Notes: a model not told the origin generated them from the sequence alone. Numbered from the stretch's first letter, positions 1 to 9,309 are shown. The stretch is 64,000 bases of DNA from Falsirhodobacter sp. 20TX0035 (GCF_028307215.1 NZ_JAQMHV010000006.1:62001-126000), one strand, 5' to 3'. Numbers and translations are program-made.

Positions 1-659
1 CGAAAGCCCGAGGCGGAATACTTGATGATCTCGCTGTCGGACACGCGGCGCACATGTTCGGCCACGCCCACCATGGTGTAGGCGATCAGGTGCGGGGTGT
101 GGGACACCACGGCCAGAACCACGTCGTGATGGGCGGCGTCCATGACGTCCACATTCGCGCCCATCCCTTCCCACAGCGCGCGCAGGTGGGCCATGGGCTC
201 GGGGTCCGCGTGATCGTCGATCAGCAGGCACCAGCGGTTGGTGAAGAGCGTCGCAAAGCCCGAACGCGGGCCGGAATGTTCGGTCCCCGCCAGCGGATGG
301 CCGGGGATGAAGTGCACACCTTCGGGAATGTGCGGGCCCACCGCCTCGATCACCGCGGCCTTGACCGAACCCACGTCCGTCACGGTCGCGCCCGGCTTCA
401 GATGCGGGGCGATGGCCGCCGCCAACTCGCCCATGGCGCCCACCGGCACGGCCAGCACGACCAGATCGGCCCCGGCCACCGCCTCGGCCGCCGTGTCGAA
501 GACGTGGTCGCAGAACCCGACCTCGCGCGCGGCGTCGCGGGTGGCGGCGCTGCGGGCATAGCCCGTGATCTCTCCGGCCAGTCCCGCCGCCTTCATGGCA
601 TGCCCCATGGAGGAGGCGATCAGCCCCAGTCCCAGCAGCGCCACACGCTCGTAGATCAT
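1..659 (-). CDS. tyrC: Prephenate/arogenate dehydrogenase, C-terminus cut by window edge
   Basis: This is a cytosolic TyrA/TyrC-type dehydrogenase that oxidatively decarboxylates prephenate or arogenate in tyrosine synthesis. Reading the minus strand from the ATG at 659 gives an N-terminal Rossmann motif (GLGLIASS, residues 10-17) and the family motif HPLAGTEHSG near residue 120. At least 219 codons are present and the frame runs off the left edge, so the C-terminus is missing only because the window ends. The start codon overlaps the hisC stop by one base (TGATG), so the two genes are translationally coupled in one aromatic/histidine aminotransferase operon. Whether prephenate or arogenate is preferred cannot be read from the sequence. 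Confidence 0.88.
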   Translation of the reverse strand, partial: MIYERVALLGLGLIASSMGHAMKAAGLAGEITGYARSAATRDAAREVGFCDHVFDTAAEAVAGADLVVLAVPVGAMGELAAAIAPHLKPGATVTDVGSVKAAVIEAVGPHIPEGVHFIPGHPLAGTEHSGPRSGFATLFTNRWCLLIDDHADPEPMAHLRALWEGMGANVDVMDAAHHDVVLAVVSHTPHLIAYTMVGVAEHVRRVSDSEIIKYSASGF

Positions 660-1744
660 CAGCGAAGACCCTTGAACTGCGCGATCGCATGGGCAACGCG
701 GCGGCACGACGCCTCGTCCCCGATGGTGATGCGCAGGCAATGCGGCAGCTTGTAGCCCGCCACGCGCCGCACGATCAGCCCCTGGCTTTGCATGAACTGG
801 TCGCAGGCCTCCGCCTCGGCGGCGTCGGCAAAGCGGGCCAGAATGAAGTTCGCCATGGACGTGTCCGAGGGCACACCGAGTTCGGCCAGCGCCTCGGCTA
901 GCCAGACGCGCCAGCGGGCGTTTTCCTGACGGCAGCGGGTCACCCAGTCCTGATCGCGCACGGCGGCCTCGGCCACCTCCTGCTGGGTGGTGGACAGGTT
1001 GAAGGGGCCACGAATGCGGTTCAGCACGTCGATGATGGGCTTCGGGCCATAGCCCCAGCCCACCCGCAGCCCGCCCAGACCGTAGATCTTCGAAAACGTC
1101 CGCGTCATCACGACGTTCGACCGCGCCTCGATCAGGTTCAGGCCGGCGTCGTAGCCCTGCACGTATTCGGCATAAGCCCCGTCCAGCACCAGGATCGCCT
1201 GCGGGGGCAGCCCGGCCGCCAGCCGCGACACCTCGGCCGACGACACCATCGTGCCGGTCGGGTTGTTCGGATTGGCGATGAAGACCAGCTTCGTGTTGGG
1301 CGTGCAGGCCGCCAGAAGCGCGTCCACATCCGTAGTGCGCTCCCGCTCCGGAACCTCCACCGGCGTCGCACCCACGGCGAGGGCCGAGATGCGATACATC
1401 AGGAAGCCGTGCTCAGTGAACACCACCTCGTCCCCCGGACCGGCATAGGCCTGGCACAGGAAGGTGATGATCTCGTCCGAGCCGACGCCGCAGATCACGC
1501 GGTCGGCGTCCAGACCGTGCACCTCGGCGATGGCCTGGCGCAGCGACGCGTGGTCGGTGCCGGGGTAGCGGTGGAGCGTGTGCACGGTGCGCAGGAACGC
1601 CTCGCGCGCACGCTCAGACGGGCCGGCCGGGTTTTCGTTGGAGGACAGCTTCAACGCGTTCGCCACGCCCGACACATGGCTTTTCCCGCCTTCATACAGG
1701 GCGATGTCGAGGATTCCGGGCTGCGGACGGATGGCGTTGGTCAT
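659..1744 (-). CDS. hisC: Histidinol-phosphate / aromatic aminotransferase
   Basis: This is a fold-type I PLP aminotransferase of 361 residues. HisC converts imidazole-acetol phosphate to histidinol phosphate. The sequence shows SSNENP at 34-39, NPNNPTG at 158-164 and the PLP lysine in [10 protein letters not shown] (K219). A strong SD (GAGGGGA) lies upstream of the ATG at 1744. Its stop overlaps the start of tyrC. In Rhodobacteraceae this hisC copy often accompanies a prephenate/arogenate dehydrogenase, so it may also transaminate prephenate or aromatic keto acids. That second role is an inference from the neighbour. Confidence 0.93.
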   Translation of the reverse strand: MTNAIRPQPGILDIALYEGGKSHVSGVANALKLSSNENPAGPSERAREAFLRTVHTLHRYPGTDHASLRQAIAEVHGLDADRVICGVGSDEIITFLCQAYAGPGDEVVFTEHGFLMYRISALAVGATPVEVPERERTTDVDALLAACTPNTKLVFIANPNNPTGTMVSSAEVSRLAAGLPPQAILVLDGAYAEYVQGYDAGLNLIEARSNVVMTRTFSKIYGLGGLRVGWGYGPKPIIDVLNRIRGPFNLSTTQQEVAEAAVRDQDWVTRCRQENARWRVWLAEALAELGVPSDTSMANFILARFADAAEAEACDQFMQSQGLIVRRVAGYKLPHCLRITIGDEASCRRVAHAIAQFKGLR

Positions 1745-1862
1745 GGTCGTGTCCCCTCTGGCCCTCGGGTTCTAGCGATGGCCCGCTGCCCTGACCAGCG
1801 GAAACATGGTGAAGGCCGCCCCGCCCCCGAAAGTGCGGCCTTACGGCCACCCCGGACAGCGA

Positions 1863-1895
1863 AAAGGCCGCCGCGGGGGTTCCGCGGCGGCCTTT
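1863..1895 (-). terminator. Rho-independent terminator of rpsD
   Basis: A perfect 14-bp stem (AAAGGCCGCCGCGG and its complement) closes a 5-nt loop. On the minus strand it is followed by a short T-run. It lies 23 bases past the rpsD stop, so it ends the rpsD transcript. The stem keeps AAA on one side and TTT on the other, so weak activity in the other direction is possible. Confidence 0.85.
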
Positions 1896-1917
1896 CCGGC
1901 AGATCTGAATGAAAGGA

Positions 1918-2538
1918 TCAGTTCTGCGCGTAGAATTCGACGACCAGGTTCGGCTCCATCACGACCGGGTACGGAACGTCGGACAGGCCCGGCGTGCGCA
2001 CGAAGGTTGCGGTCAGCTTGGAGTTGTCGACTTCGATGTAGTCGGGAACGTCACGCTCGGCCAGCGACACGGCTTCCAGCACGATGGCCAGCTGCTTGGA
2101 GGACTGCTTGACCTCCACGATGTCGCCTTCGCGGACGCGGTAGGACGCGATGTTTACGCGCTTGCCGTTCACGGTCACGTGGCCGTGGTTCACGAACTGG
2201 CGGGCGGCCCAGATGGTCGGGACGAACTTCGCGCGGTAGACAACAGCGTCCAGACGACGCTCCAGCAGACCCACGAGCATCTCGCCGGTGTCGCCCTTCA
2301 GACGCTCGGCTTCGGCGTAGATGCGGCGGAACTGCTTTTCGGTCAGGTCGCCGTAGTAGCCTTTCAGCTTCTGCTTCGCGCGCAGCTGCGTGCCGAAGTC
2401 CGACAGCTTGTTCTTGCGGCGCTGGCCGTGTTGGCCGGGGCCGTATTCGCGCTTGTTCACCGGGGACTTCGGACGGCCCCAGATGTTTTCGCCCATGCGG
2501 CGGTCGAGCTTGTATTTGGCAGCGGTGCGTTTGGTCAT
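1918..2538 (-). CDS. rpsD: 30S ribosomal protein S4
   Basis: S4 is a primary 16S rRNA-binding protein of the small subunit. The product is 206 residues, a usual bacterial length. It opens with [14 protein letters not shown] and carries an S4 RNA-binding domain at about 95-160 ([16 protein letters not shown]...[12 protein letters not shown]). The N-terminus has no CxxC zinc knuckle, so this is the zinc-independent (C-minus) form. The start at 2538 is chosen over upstream in-frame starts because AAGGAGA sits directly before it and the S4 homology begins there. It is monocistronic, with its own promoter and terminator. Confidence 0.97.
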   Translation of the reverse strand: MTKRTAAKYKLDRRMGENIWGRPKSPVNKREYGPGQHGQRRKNKLSDFGTQLRAKQKLKGYYGDLTEKQFRRIYAEAERLKGDTGEMLVGLLERRLDAVVYRAKFVPTIWAARQFVNHGHVTVNGKRVNIASYRVREGDIVEVKQSSKQLAIVLEAVSLAERDVPDYIEVDNSKLTATFVRTPGLSDVPYPVVMEPNLVVEFYAQN

Positions 2539-2667
2539 CGCTGATCTCCTTCGATATGCGTGAAGGGCGTTGTCCTTTCCCCCGTCCCGAAGAACCGCGG
2601 GGCGACAGGTCATCCCCTTGCGGGGGCCACCAACACCAACAGGACCGCCTTGCGAGCGGATCGCGCG

Positions 2668-2695
2668 CTTATACAGGCGCGGGCCCCGGTGTCAA
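2668..2695 (-). promoter_or_regulatory. Sigma-70-type promoter of rpsD
   Basis: On the minus strand TTGACA (2690-2695) is followed after 16 bp by TATAAG (2668-2673). The predicted start is near 2661, which gives a leader of about 120 nt before rpsD. The -35 box overlaps the TGA stop codon of the upstream MFS gene (2692-2694). The long leader could hold S4 autoregulation, but no known S4-binding fold was identified. Confidence 0.72.
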
Positions 2696-3867
2696 CAGCG
2701 CTTCGCCGGCACGCCCCGCCAAAGTCCCATCGCGGCGAGTGTCAGAAGGGCCAGCACGATCAGGCCATAGCCATGCGCCACCGGGATCAGCCCGAAATGC
2801 GGCACGACCACCCCCGCCAGCACCGCCGGCAAGGCGAACGCGGTGTAGCTGAGGGCGAAGAACGTGGACAGCATCGCCGCGCGCTCATGCCCATGCGCCA
2901 AGGGCAGCAGCAGCCGCAGGATGGAGGAGAAGCACAACCCCTGCCCCGCCCCGGACACGAGCGTTCCAGCAAAGATCATGGCCGCCTGTTCCGTCCCGAT
3001 GCCCATGAGGGTCATGGGGACGCCCGCCGCCTGCGACAGGGTGCCCGCCATCATCATGCGGGATGCCGGACGCGTGCGGCCCCACAGCACGGCTGCCGCC
3101 GCAGCCCCCATCTGCGCGCAGACCAGCGCGCCGGTGATCAGCTGGGTCTTCGTGTGCAGCGCCTCGTGCAGGATGTTGGGCATCAGCGACATGTAAAGGC
3201 CGCCCAGCGCCCAGCCGGTCAGGACCGGCGGCACCAGCCGGGCAAAGGCGGGGCGCGCCGCGGCCGGAACGCCCAGGCTGGGGATCATGGAGGTGAAGGC
3301 CCCCGGACTGGGCGGGCTGGTTTCCGGCATCCGGATCAGCGCCACCAGCAGCATCAGCGACAGGCCGGCCACGATGGCGAAGGGCAGAACGGTCGGTAGG
3401 GGCGCGAAGGCCACCAGCAGCCCCGTGGCCAAGGCCCCCGAGGACATGCCAAGGAACGGCACGATGGAGTTGAGGACTGGCCCGCGATCCGGATCGGCGT
3501 CGACGATGGCCGCCCCGCAGGTCGGCACCGCGATGCCCATGGCCAGCCCCTGCATGGCGCGGGCCAGCAGCAGCCCCTCGTAGCTTCCGGCCTGCAGGAA
3601 CAGCACGAGCGCCACGATGTTCAGGATCAGCGCGCCCGCGATCACCGGCTTGCGGCCAAGGTGGTTCGACAGGCGCCCGCCCGTCAGCAGCGCCACCAGC
3701 AGCGTCACCACGTAGATGGCGAAGATCAGGGTGATCTGGAACGGCACCAGGCCGAACTTCTGCTGGTAAAGTGCGTAAAGCGGCGTCGGGATTGCGGCGC
3801 CAAGGGCGAAGACGATCGCCGCCAGCGTTCCGAACACCGTCATTGCCCGCAGACTGGCGTGGCGCAT
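2692..3867 (-). CDS. MFS transporter, drug/metabolite exporter type
   Basis: This is a 391-residue inner-membrane carrier of the major facilitator superfamily. About twelve hydrophobic segments are visible. The signature between helices 2 and 3 is present (GGRLSNHLGRKPV, about 62-74), and an acidic/proline central loop (ETSPPSPG) separates the two halves. The gene lies 62 bp downstream of dppF on the same strand, but its ribosome binding site is folded into a strong hairpin (see 3872-3916), so its expression may not simply follow the dpp operon. The substrate cannot be read from the sequence. Confidence 0.85.
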   Translation of the reverse strand: MRHASLRAMTVFGTLAAIVFALGAAIPTPLYALYQQKFGLVPFQITLIFAIYVVTLLVALLTGGRLSNHLGRKPVIAGALILNIVALVLFLQAGSYEGLLLARAMQGLAMGIAVPTCGAAIVDADPDRGPVLNSIVPFLGMSSGALATGLLVAFAPLPTVLPFAIVAGLSLMLLVALIRMPETSPPSPGAFTSMIPSLGVPAAARPAFARLVPPVLTGWALGGLYMSLMPNILHEALHTKTQLITGALVCAQMGAAAAAVLWGRTRPASRMMMAGTLSQAAGVPMTLMGIGTEQAAMIFAGTLVSGAGQGLCFSSILRLLLPLAHGHERAAMLSTFFALSYTAFALPAVLAGVVVPHFGLIPVAHGYGLIVLALLTLAAMGLWRGVPAKRC

Positions 3868-3871
3868 GGCA

Positions 3872-3916
3872 GACCCTTCAGGATTGGATAGGAACAGAAC
3901 TATCCGCTGAAGGGTC
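3872..3916 (-). promoter_or_regulatory. Two-part hairpin hiding the MFS gene's RBS
   Basis: In the 62-bp dppF-MFS gap, GACCCTTCAG (3872-3881) and CTGAAGGGTC (3907-3916) are perfect complements. Inside them GGATAG (3886-3891) pairs with CTATCC (3900-3905) around an 8-nt loop. In the minus-strand mRNA the second strand of the outer stem (CTGAAGGGTC) contains GAAGGG, which is the Shine-Dalgarno of the MFS gene 6 nt before its ATG. There is no T-run, so this is better explained as translational control or mRNA processing than as an intrinsic terminator. Confidence 0.6.
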
Positions 3917-3929
3917 CGCTGTCCACCCG

Positions 3930-4769
3930 TCAGACGGTGGCGCCGATGCCCGCCGCCCGGCGCCGCGCCACGCGCGCGCGGATCGCCTCCACATCCGTGA
4001 CGGGCGTCGCCGCGAACAGCTTGCGGGTGTATTCGTGGCTGGGCGCGTCGAACACCGCGTCGCGGGTTCCGTATTCCACGACCTCGCCCTTGAACATCAC
4101 CATCACCTCGTCGGCGATGTAGCGGACGACCGACAGGTCGTGGCTGATGAACACGTAGGTCAGGTTGAATTCGTCCTGAAGGTCGGCCAGCAGGTTCAGC
4201 ACCTGCGCCTGCACCGACAGGTCCAGCGCCGAGACGGGTTCGTCCAGCACCAGAAGGCGCGGGTTCACCATCAGCGCCCGCGCGATGGCCAGACGCTGCC
4301 GCTGCCCGCCCGAGAACATGTGCGGATAGCGGTTGAAGTGCTCCGGCATCAGGCCCACGCGGGTCAGCATCGCCATCGCCTTGTCACGGCGGACGCTCGC
4401 ACTGTCCTTCGTGTTCAGGATCAGCGGCTCCATCAGCATGTCCCCGACCTTCTGGCGAGGGTTCAGGCTGCCATAAGGGTTCTGGAACACGATCTGCACC
4501 TTGCGGCGCAGTTCGGGCGTCAGGGCCCAGCTGGCCACCTGTTCGCCGTCGATCAGCAGCTCCCCCCCGCTTTGCGGGTCGATCAGCGTCAGGATGCGGG
4601 CCAGCGTGGACTTGCCGCAACCGGACTCCCCGACGATGGCCAGCGTCTTGCCCTGCTCCACCTTGAACGAGATGCCTTTGAGCGCACGCACCGTGCCCCC
4701 CTTGCGGAACATCCCGCCGGGGGTGGCATAGTCGCGGGTGATGTTGCGGGCTTCCAGAACGACGGTCAT
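3930..4769 (-). CDS. dppF: Dipeptide ABC transporter ATPase, DppF type
   Basis: This is one of the two cytosolic ATPases that power dipeptide import through DppBC. The product is 279 residues, with Walker A GESGCGKST (47-55), signature SGGQRQR from 153, Walker B LLVLDEP (172-178) and a C-terminal oligopeptide-transporter extension. The ATG at 4769 overlaps the dppD stop by four bases (ATGA). The open frame extends further upstream, but that part is only the shadow of dppD. It is the last gene of the dppABCDF operon. Confidence 0.93.
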   Translation of the reverse strand: MTVVLEARNITRDYATPGGMFRKGGTVRALKGISFKVEQGKTLAIVGESGCGKSTLARILTLIDPQSGGELLIDGEQVASWALTPELRRKVQIVFQNPYGSLNPRQKVGDMLMEPLILNTKDSASVRRDKAMAMLTRVGLMPEHFNRYPHMFSGGQRQRLAIARALMVNPRLLVLDEPVSALDLSVQAQVLNLLADLQDEFNLTYVFISHDLSVVRYIADEVMVMFKGEVVEYGTRDAVFDAPSHEYTRKLFAATPVTDVEAIRARVARRRAAGIGATV

Positions 4770-5614
4770 CGCGCGGCCTCCAGCGTGGCGGGATCGAGGA
4801 AGTCGGACACGGTGGACAGCCGGTCGCCCGTCGCGTGTTCCGGCAGCGCCGACAAGAGCGCCTTGGTGTAGGGGTGGGACGGCGCCTCGAACAGGGTCAG
4901 CACGTCGGCCTCCTCCATCTTCTGGCCCTTGTACTTCACGATCACCCGATCGGCGGTTTCGGCCACGACGCCCATGTCGTGGGTGATCATGATCATGCCC
5001 ATGCCGGTGTCTTCCTGCAGCGTCATCAGCAGATCCAGGATCTGCTTCTGGATCGTCACGTCCAGCGCCGTCGTGGGTTCGTCCGCGATCAGCAGCTTGG
5101 GTTTGCACGCGATGGCGATGGCGATCATCACGCGCTGGCACTGCCCCCCCGACATCTGGTGCGGATAGGACCCGAGGCGCTTTTCCGGCTCGGGGATGCC
5201 CACGGCGGTGAACAGTTCGATCGCGCGCTGGCGGCGCTGGGCGCGGCCCAGCCCCAGATGGGCGCGCAGCACCTCCTCGATCTGGTAGCCCACGGTGAAG
5301 CAGGGGTTCAGGGAGGCGATCGGCTCCTGGAAGATCATCGAGATGTCGCGCCCGATGATCGCCCGCCGGTCCTTGTCGGACATCGCCTGCAGGTCGCGGC
5401 CGTTGAAGGTCATGGCGTCGGCCGTGACGGTGGCGCTTTTGGGCAGAAGGCCCATCGCCGCCAGCATCGACACCGACTTGCCCGAGCCGGATTCGCCCAC
5501 GATCGCCAGAACCTCGCGTTCGTGCACGGTCAGGTTCAGCCCCTTCACGGCATGGAACGTGCCGGTGGAGGTGGCGAAGTGGACGTTGAGGTTGCGGATC
5601 TCCAGAAGTGCCAT
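4766..5614 (-). CDS. dppD: Dipeptide ABC transporter ATPase, DppD type
   Basis: This is the partner ATPase of DppF, 282 residues. Walker A is GESGSGKS (40-47). The Q-loop region reads [17 protein letters not shown], typical of the Opp/Dpp subfamily. The signature is MSGGQCQRV, with Cys in place of the more usual Met/Arg, and Walker B is [12 protein letters not shown]. It follows dppC with a 1-bp gap and overlaps dppF by 4 bp. Family members bind an iron-sulfur cluster or carry a C-terminal extension in some species, but no cysteine cluster is visible here. Confidence 0.93.
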   Translation of the reverse strand: MALLEIRNLNVHFATSTGTFHAVKGLNLTVHEREVLAIVGESGSGKSVSMLAAMGLLPKSATVTADAMTFNGRDLQAMSDKDRRAIIGRDISMIFQEPIASLNPCFTVGYQIEEVLRAHLGLGRAQRRQRAIELFTAVGIPEPEKRLGSYPHQMSGGQCQRVMIAIAIACKPKLLIADEPTTALDVTIQKQILDLLMTLQEDTGMGMIMITHDMGVVAETADRVIVKYKGQKMEEADVLTLFEAPSHPYTKALLSALPEHATGDRLSTVSDFLDPATLEAAR

Positions 5615-5615
5615 G

Positions 5616-6509
5616 TCAGCTCCGCTTCAGTTTCGGGTCAAGCGCGTCCCGCAGGCCGTCGCCCACGAGGTTGATCGCAAGGACCGTGATCAGGATGGCG
5701 AGGCCCGGGAAGGTCACGACCCACCACGCGCTCAGGATGAATTCGCGCGCCTCGGCCAGCATGGTGCCCCATTCGGGGATCGGCGGCTGCGCGCCCATGC
5801 CCAGAAAGCCCAAGGCCGCCGCGTCCAGCACCGCGTTGGAAAAGGACAGGGTCCCCTGCACGATCAGCGGTCCCATGCAGTTCGGCAGGATCGTGCGGAC
5901 CATCAGGCGGAAGCGCCCGGCCCCCGCCACGCGGGCGGCCATCACGTATTCCTTGTTCTTTTCGGCCATCACGGCCGCGCGCGTCAGGCGCGCGAAATGC
6001 GGCTGCAGCACGATGGCGATGGCGATCATCGCGTTCATCAGGCCGGGCCCCAGGATCGCCACCATGACCAGCGCCAGCAGCAGCGACGGAAAGGCCAGGA
6101 TCACGTCCATCACGCGCATGATCACCGTGTCGACCCAGCCGCCGAAGAAGCCGGCGACAAGGCCAAGGATGATGCCGCCCACCAGCGCGATGAACACGAC
6201 CACGCAGCCGATGATCAGCGACTGGCGCGCGCCGAAGATCAGGCGCGACAGCACGTCCCGGCCTACGGCGTCGGTGCCCAGCAGGAACTGGCTCGCGCCG
6301 CCCTCCTGCCACGAGGGCGGGGCCAGCAGGAAGTCGCGGTATTGCTGGATGGGATCGTGCGGCGCCAGAAGCGGCGCGAAGATCGCGACGAAGATCAGGG
6401 CAAGGAACACGGCAAGGCCGATCACGGCCCCCCGGTTTTCCGAGAAGTAGAACCAGAACTCCCGCAGCACGCGCGCGCGTTCGGACTGGGGTTTGACGGT
6501 TGCGGTCAT
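5616..6509 (-). CDS. dppC: Dipeptide ABC transporter permease, DppC type
   Basis: This is an inner-membrane permease subunit of 297 residues with about six membrane segments. It has an N-terminal OppC-type region (REFWFYFSENRGAVIGL, about 16-32) and the ABC permease EAA loop (MAARVAGAGRFRLMVRTILP, about 190-210), which contacts the ATPases. It lies 7 bp downstream of dppB and 1 bp upstream of dppD. It forms the channel together with DppB. Confidence 0.93.
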   Translation of the reverse strand: MTATVKPQSERARVLREFWFYFSENRGAVIGLAVFLALIFVAIFAPLLAPHDPIQQYRDFLLAPPSWQEGGASQFLLGTDAVGRDVLSRLIFGARQSLIIGCVVVFIALVGGIILGLVAGFFGGWVDTVIMRVMDVILAFPSLLLALVMVAILGPGLMNAMIAIAIVLQPHFARLTRAAVMAEKNKEYVMAARVAGAGRFRLMVRTILPNCMGPLIVQGTLSFSNAVLDAAALGFLGMGAQPPIPEWGTMLAEAREFILSAWWVVTFPGLAILITVLAINLVGDGLRDALDPKLKRS

Positions 6510-6516
6510 GTGTCCC

Positions 6517-7524
6517 TCACGAATGGCGGATGCGCGGATTGATGATGCCGTAAAGCAGGTCGACGATTAGGTTCACGATCATCACGATGCCCGCGATCAG
6601 CAGCAGGCCCCCCTGCACCGACGGATAGTCGCGGCGCGAGATGCTGTCGATCATCCACTTGCCGACGCCCGGCCAGGAAAAGATCGTCTCGGTCAGGATG
6701 GCGCCGGCCATCATCACGCCGATCTGCAAGCCGATGGTGGTGATCACGGGGATCATCGCGTTGCGCAGGGCGTGGACGCCCACGACGCGCCAGGCCGACA
6801 TGCCCTTGGCGCGGGCGGTGCGGACGTAATCCTCGGACAGGACCTCCAGCATGGCCGACCGCGACTGGCGCGCGATCACGGCCATCGGGATCGTGGCCAG
6901 CACAATCGAGGGCAGGATCAGGTGCGATAACGCCGAGGCGAAGGCCCCCTTCTGCCCCGACATCAGCGAATCGATCAGCATGAAGCCGGTGCCGTTGGGG
7001 AAGAAGTACAAGAAATCGATCCGCCCCGACACCGGCGTCCATCCGAGGATGCCCGAGAACAGGATGATCAGCAAAAGGCCCCACCAGAAGATCGGCATGG
7101 AATAACCCACAAGCGCCGCCCCCATGGAGATCTGGTCGAACGCGCTGCCCCGCTTGATCGCGGCGAACACGCCCAGCGGGATGCCGATCAGCGTGGCCAG
7201 GATGATGGCGCAGATCGCCAGTTCCATCGTGGCCGGGAACAGGGTCAGGAATTCGCCCAGAACGGGGCGCCGCGTCGCCAGCGAGGTGCCGAAATCACCC
7301 TGGAAGATGCCCATGACGAAGTCGAGATACTGGACCACGATCGGGCGGTCAAAGCCCAGCTGGGCCGAAAGCTCGGCGTGACGTTCGGGCGAGATGCCGC
7401 GTTCGCCCGCCATCAGCAGCACCGGATCGCCCGGCAGAAGCCGCACGAAGCCGAACGCCACGACCGTGATCCCGATGAAGGTCGGGATCAGATAGGCAAG
7501 CTTGCCAATAAGAAATCTGATCAT
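6517..7524 (-). CDS. dppB: Dipeptide ABC transporter permease, DppB type
   Basis: This is an inner-membrane permease of 335 residues. The N-terminus MIRFLIGKLAYLIPTFIG is the usual DppB/OppB first helix. The EAA loop reads VRTARAKGMSAWRVVGVHAL, and about six membrane segments can be seen. The ATG at 7524 is chosen because homology starts there; the longer open frame upstream runs back through the dppA intergenic hairpin. It heterodimerises with DppC. Confidence 0.93.
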   Translation of the reverse strand: MIRFLIGKLAYLIPTFIGITVVAFGFVRLLPGDPVLLMAGERGISPERHAELSAQLGFDRPIVVQYLDFVMGIFQGDFGTSLATRRPVLGEFLTLFPATMELAICAIILATLIGIPLGVFAAIKRGSAFDQISMGAALVGYSMPIFWWGLLLIILFSGILGWTPVSGRIDFLYFFPNGTGFMLIDSLMSGQKGAFASALSHLILPSIVLATIPMAVIARQSRSAMLEVLSEDYVRTARAKGMSAWRVVGVHALRNAMIPVITTIGLQIGVMMAGAILTETIFSWPGVGKWMIDSISRRDYPSVQGGLLLIAGIVMIVNLIVDLLYGIINPRIRHS

Positions 7525-7544
7525 CGGTGTCCCGAAAAGTTGGA

Positions 7545-7576
7545 GGCGCGCCGCAAGGATCCCCCTGCGACGCGCC
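7545..7576 (-). promoter_or_regulatory. Intercistronic hairpin between dppA and dppB
   Basis: GGCGCG (7545-7550) and GCA (7553-7555) pair with TGC (7566-7568) and CGCGCC (7571-7576), with a 2x2 internal loop. The stem lies in the 71-bp gap after dppA and has no T-run. In peptide and sugar importers, such stem-loops after the binding-protein gene commonly protect the upstream mRNA and raise binding-protein output. That role is inferred here. Confidence 0.5.
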
Positions 7577-7595
7577 GTTGCCAGAGGTTGGCCGA

Positions 7596-9194
7596 TCACT
7601 CGGCGATGTCGACGCCTTCGAAGCTGTGGCGGCCCAGCGGGTTCATCACATAGCCGGTGACGTCCTTGGACATCGGCATGAAGACCTGGCTGTGGGCCAG
7701 CGTGGCCCAGGGGTTCTGGTCCTTGAAGATGACCTGCGCTTCCTCGTACAGCTTCGTGCGCTCGGCCTGGTCGGTCGTGACCTTGGCCTTCTGCAGCAGC
7801 GCGTCGAAGTCCTCGTTGCACCACTGGGCGCGGTTCGCGCCGCCGTCGCCGGTCGCGGCGCAGCCCAGCAGAACGGCCAGGAAGTTGTCCGGATCGCCGT
7901 TGTCGCCCGTCCAGCCCATGATCACCGCGCCCTTGCGGGTCGGGTCGGTGGACCGCTTCAGGTATTCGCCCCATTCATAGGACACGATCGACACGTTCAC
8001 GCCAACCTTGGCGAAGTCCGACTGGATCAGCTCGGCCACGCGGCGGGCGTTGGGCATGTAGGGGCGCTGCACCGGCATCGCCCAGACTTCCATCTCCAGG
8101 TTCTCCACGCCCGCATCCGTCAGCATCTTCTTGGCGGCTTCGGGATCGTAGGCGTTGTCTTCCACGGCGTCGTTGTAGGACCACATGGTCGGCGGGATCG
8201 GGTTCTTGGCCACGACGCCCGTGCCCTGGAACACCGCGTCCACGATGGCCTGCTTGTTCATGGCCATGTTCAGCGCTTCGCGCACCTCGGGCTTGTCGAA
8301 GGGCGCGACCGTGGTGTTGTAGGCAAGGTAGGCCACGTTCAGGCCCGGCTGTTCCATGACCTGCAGGTCGTCATTGGCCTTCATCGCCTCGATGTCGGCG
8401 GGCGAGGGATAGGGCATGACATGGCATTCGCCGGCTTCCAGACGCTGGCGGCGGACCGCCGGGTCGGGCGTGATGGCGAAGACCAGGTCGTCGATCTTCT
8501 GCGCGCCCTTGTAGTAGTCGGGGTTCGCCTTGTAGCGGATCACGGCGTCGGGCTGATAGGCCACGAACTGGTAGGGGCCGGTGCCGACGGGCTGGCTGTT
8601 CAGCGCGGCCATGTTGCCGTCCGCTTCCAGCTGGTCCATGTATTCCTTGGAATAGATCGACGCGAAGGGCATCGCCATGTTCGCAAGGAACGGCGCCTCG
8701 GCGCGGTTCAGGACGAACGTCACCGTCAGGTCGTCGACCTTCCGGATCTCCTTCACCAGCGCGGGCATTTCCATCGCGTTGTAGTATTCGTAGGTCGTGC
8801 CGGGGATATAGTCGGCCCAGGGGCTTTCCGGATCTCCCTGACGCAGGAACGAGAAGATGACGTCGTCGGCGTTCATCTCGCGCGTGGGCTCGAAATAGTC
8901 GGTGGTGTGGAACTTGATGCCGGGGCGCAGGTGGAAGGTGTATTCCAGCCCGTCTTCCGACACGTCCCAGCTTTCGGCCAGACCCGGTTCGACATTGGTC
9001 GTGCCGGGGGCGAATTCGACCAGACGGTTGAACACCGCGTCGCTGCTGGCGTCCATGGTGGTGCCGGCCGTGGTGGTCGCGGCGTCGAAGCCTTCGGGCG
9101 ACCCTTCCGAGCAGTAGACCAGCGTCTTGGCCTGAGCGCCGGCGGCGGCCGCGATCGCAAGCGCCGAAACCATCGCGAGATGGGCAAATTTCAT
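7596..9194 (-). CDS. dppA: Periplasmic dipeptide-binding protein
   Basis: This is a family-5 solute-binding protein of 532 residues that captures dipeptides in the periplasm and delivers them to DppBC. A signal peptide occupies about residues 1-23 (…AAGAQA), and the mature protein starts with KTLVYCSEGSPEGFD, closely matching DppA from enterobacteria. PPTMWSYND and GLNVAYLAYN are further DppA hallmarks. The ATG at 9194 is preferred over a TTG two codons upstream. It is the first gene of dppABCDF. In some bacteria DppA also handles haem or 5-aminolevulinate; that cannot be judged here. Confidence 0.94.
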   Translation of the reverse strand: MKFAHLAMVSALAIAAAAGAQAKTLVYCSEGSPEGFDAATTTAGTTMDASSDAVFNRLVEFAPGTTNVEPGLAESWDVSEDGLEYTFHLRPGIKFHTTDYFEPTREMNADDVIFSFLRQGDPESPWADYIPGTTYEYYNAMEMPALVKEIRKVDDLTVTFVLNRAEAPFLANMAMPFASIYSKEYMDQLEADGNMAALNSQPVGTGPYQFVAYQPDAVIRYKANPDYYKGAQKIDDLVFAITPDPAVRRQRLEAGECHVMPYPSPADIEAMKANDDLQVMEQPGLNVAYLAYNTTVAPFDKPEVREALNMAMNKQAIVDAVFQGTGVVAKNPIPPTMWSYNDAVEDNAYDPEAAKKMLTDAGVENLEMEVWAMPVQRPYMPNARRVAELIQSDFAKVGVNVSIVSYEWGEYLKRSTDPTRKGAVIMGWTGDNGDPDNFLAVLLGCAATGDGGANRAQWCNEDFDALLQKAKVTTDQAERTKLYEEAQVIFKDQNPWATLAHSQVFMPMSKDVTGYVMNPLGRHSFEGVDIAE

Positions 9195-9282
9195 GTGCAA
9201 CTCCCATTGCAGGCAACGGTTCGTTCCGTCGCCATTTTAGATCCCCGCATGATTTTCCCAAAATCCGCAGGGTGCAAGCGCG

Positions 9283-9309
9283 ATTATAGAGGGAAGGCCG
9301 TCTTCGCAA
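9283..9309 (-). promoter_or_regulatory. Possible dppA promoter
   Basis: On the minus strand a consensus TATAAT (9283-9288) lies about 90 bp before dppA. The best -35-like hexamer upstream is TTGCGA (9304-9309) at a short 15-bp spacing, so only the -10 box is convincing. The gap between dppA and the divergent DUF1489 gene is about 200 bp and shows nothing else clear. Confidence 0.35.
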
